DNA of 5,810 nucleotides from Planctomycetota bacterium (GTDB lineage Bacteria; Planctomycetota; Phycisphaerae; UBA1845; PWPN01): assembly GCA_020346805.1 (NCBI GenBank), contig CP070790.1, positions 2,602,566-2,608,375 of the forward strand. Direction: 5' to 3'. How positions within the stretch are numbered: position 1 is the stretch's first letter; each line of letters opens with the position of its first letter. Below the pieces are notes generated by a model that had not been told where the DNA came from, ran no database searches, and worked only from the letters and a program-made list of their open reading frames with translations. The translations under genes and the position numbers were made by a program. Below are positions 5,435 through 5,810 of this stretch, one piece after another.

Positions 5435-5810
5435 TCAGCCGCTCTGTGCCGCTATCGCACCCTCAATTATGCCTACAAATTCTTCGACTTTAAGACTCGC
5501 CCCACCTACCAATGCCCCATCCACGTCCGGTTGCGACATTAATTCCTGGGCGTTGCCAGCCTTTACGCTCCCACCGTACTGTATGCGGAGGGTTTCGGCA
5601 GTTCGACTATTATACAGCTTTTCGATCTCTTGACGAATAAAGGCCTGGGCCTGCTGGGCCTGATCCGGGGTGGCGGTTTTACCCGTACCGATGGCCCAGA
5701 CCGGCTCATAGGCCACAACAAGGTGGCGGCCGCTTTTCAGGGCTACATTATCCAGACCGGCCCGCACCTGGTTCTCCAGTACTGTCATGGTCCTGCCCGC
5801 CTCGCGCTGC
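5435..5810 (-). CDS. tpiA: Triosephosphate isomerase, C-terminal half (5' end outside the window)
   Basis: It interconverts dihydroxyacetone phosphate and glyceraldehyde 3-phosphate in glycolysis and gluconeogenesis. About 124 residues are visible, roughly half of the usual ~250. The frame is open to the window edge and reads QREAGRT before the Met at 5788, matching the family's EEREAGKT segment, so that Met is internal. [14 protein letters not shown] holds the catalytic glutamate (codon 5705-5707) and the start of the flexible loop 6. [12 protein letters not shown] and [11 protein letters not shown] are the two phosphate-binding segments near the C-terminus. The catalytic Lys and His of the N-terminal half lie outside. 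Nothing suggests that it is broken; the truncation is only the window boundary. It precedes secG in the usual order. Confidence 0.97.
   Translation of the reverse strand, partial: QREAGRTMTVLENQVRAGLDNVALKSGRHLVVAYEPVWAIGTGKTATPDQAQQAQAFIRQEIEKLYNSRTAETLRIQYGGSVKAGNAQELMSQPDVDGALVGGASLKVEEFVGIIEGAIAAQSG

Overview
The window looks like a chromosomal housekeeping segment from a planctomycete-like bacterium, possibly of the Phycisphaerae. That placement is inference. It rests on the order tpiA–secG–yicC–gmk–rpoZ–coaC–coaB, on CoaC and CoaB being separate proteins rather than a fused CoaBC, and on moderately GC-rich sequence with structured intergenic repeats. No rRNA, tRNA or lineage-specific marker is present to confirm it.

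All eight genes lie on the minus strand and read from right to left. At the right edge is the C-terminal half of tpiA (glycolysis), 58 bases ahead of secG (Sec translocon). After a 160-base gap with a perfect TATAAT hexamer comes a compact cluster: yicC (endoribonuclease family), gmk (GMP kinase), rpoZ (RNA polymerase omega), coaC and coaB (two consecutive steps of coenzyme A synthesis), and a conserved-looking protein of unknown function. gmk and rpoZ share an ATGA stop/start, and rpoZ and coaC overlap by 17 bases. coaB follows coaC by 77 bases and has its own strong ribosome binding site. The unknown gene starts 32 bases after coaB. The cluster is probably one transcription unit combining nucleotide metabolism, RNA turnover, transcription and CoA synthesis.

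The left 737 bases contain no convincing gene. They hold three partial or full copies of a composite repeat made of a head with a small GTAA-capped hairpin, a pyrimidine-rich tract on the plus strand, and a terminal GC-rich hairpin. Between copies 2 and 3 lies a different element with two more hairpins. The hairpin sequence differs between copies while base pairing is kept.

I see no CRISPR array, transposase, phage gene, toxin–antitoxin pair or defence system. The items most worth following up are the repeat cluster, the uncharacterised protein at the end of the operon, and the split CoaB/CoaC arrangement. The rest is ordinary core metabolism.
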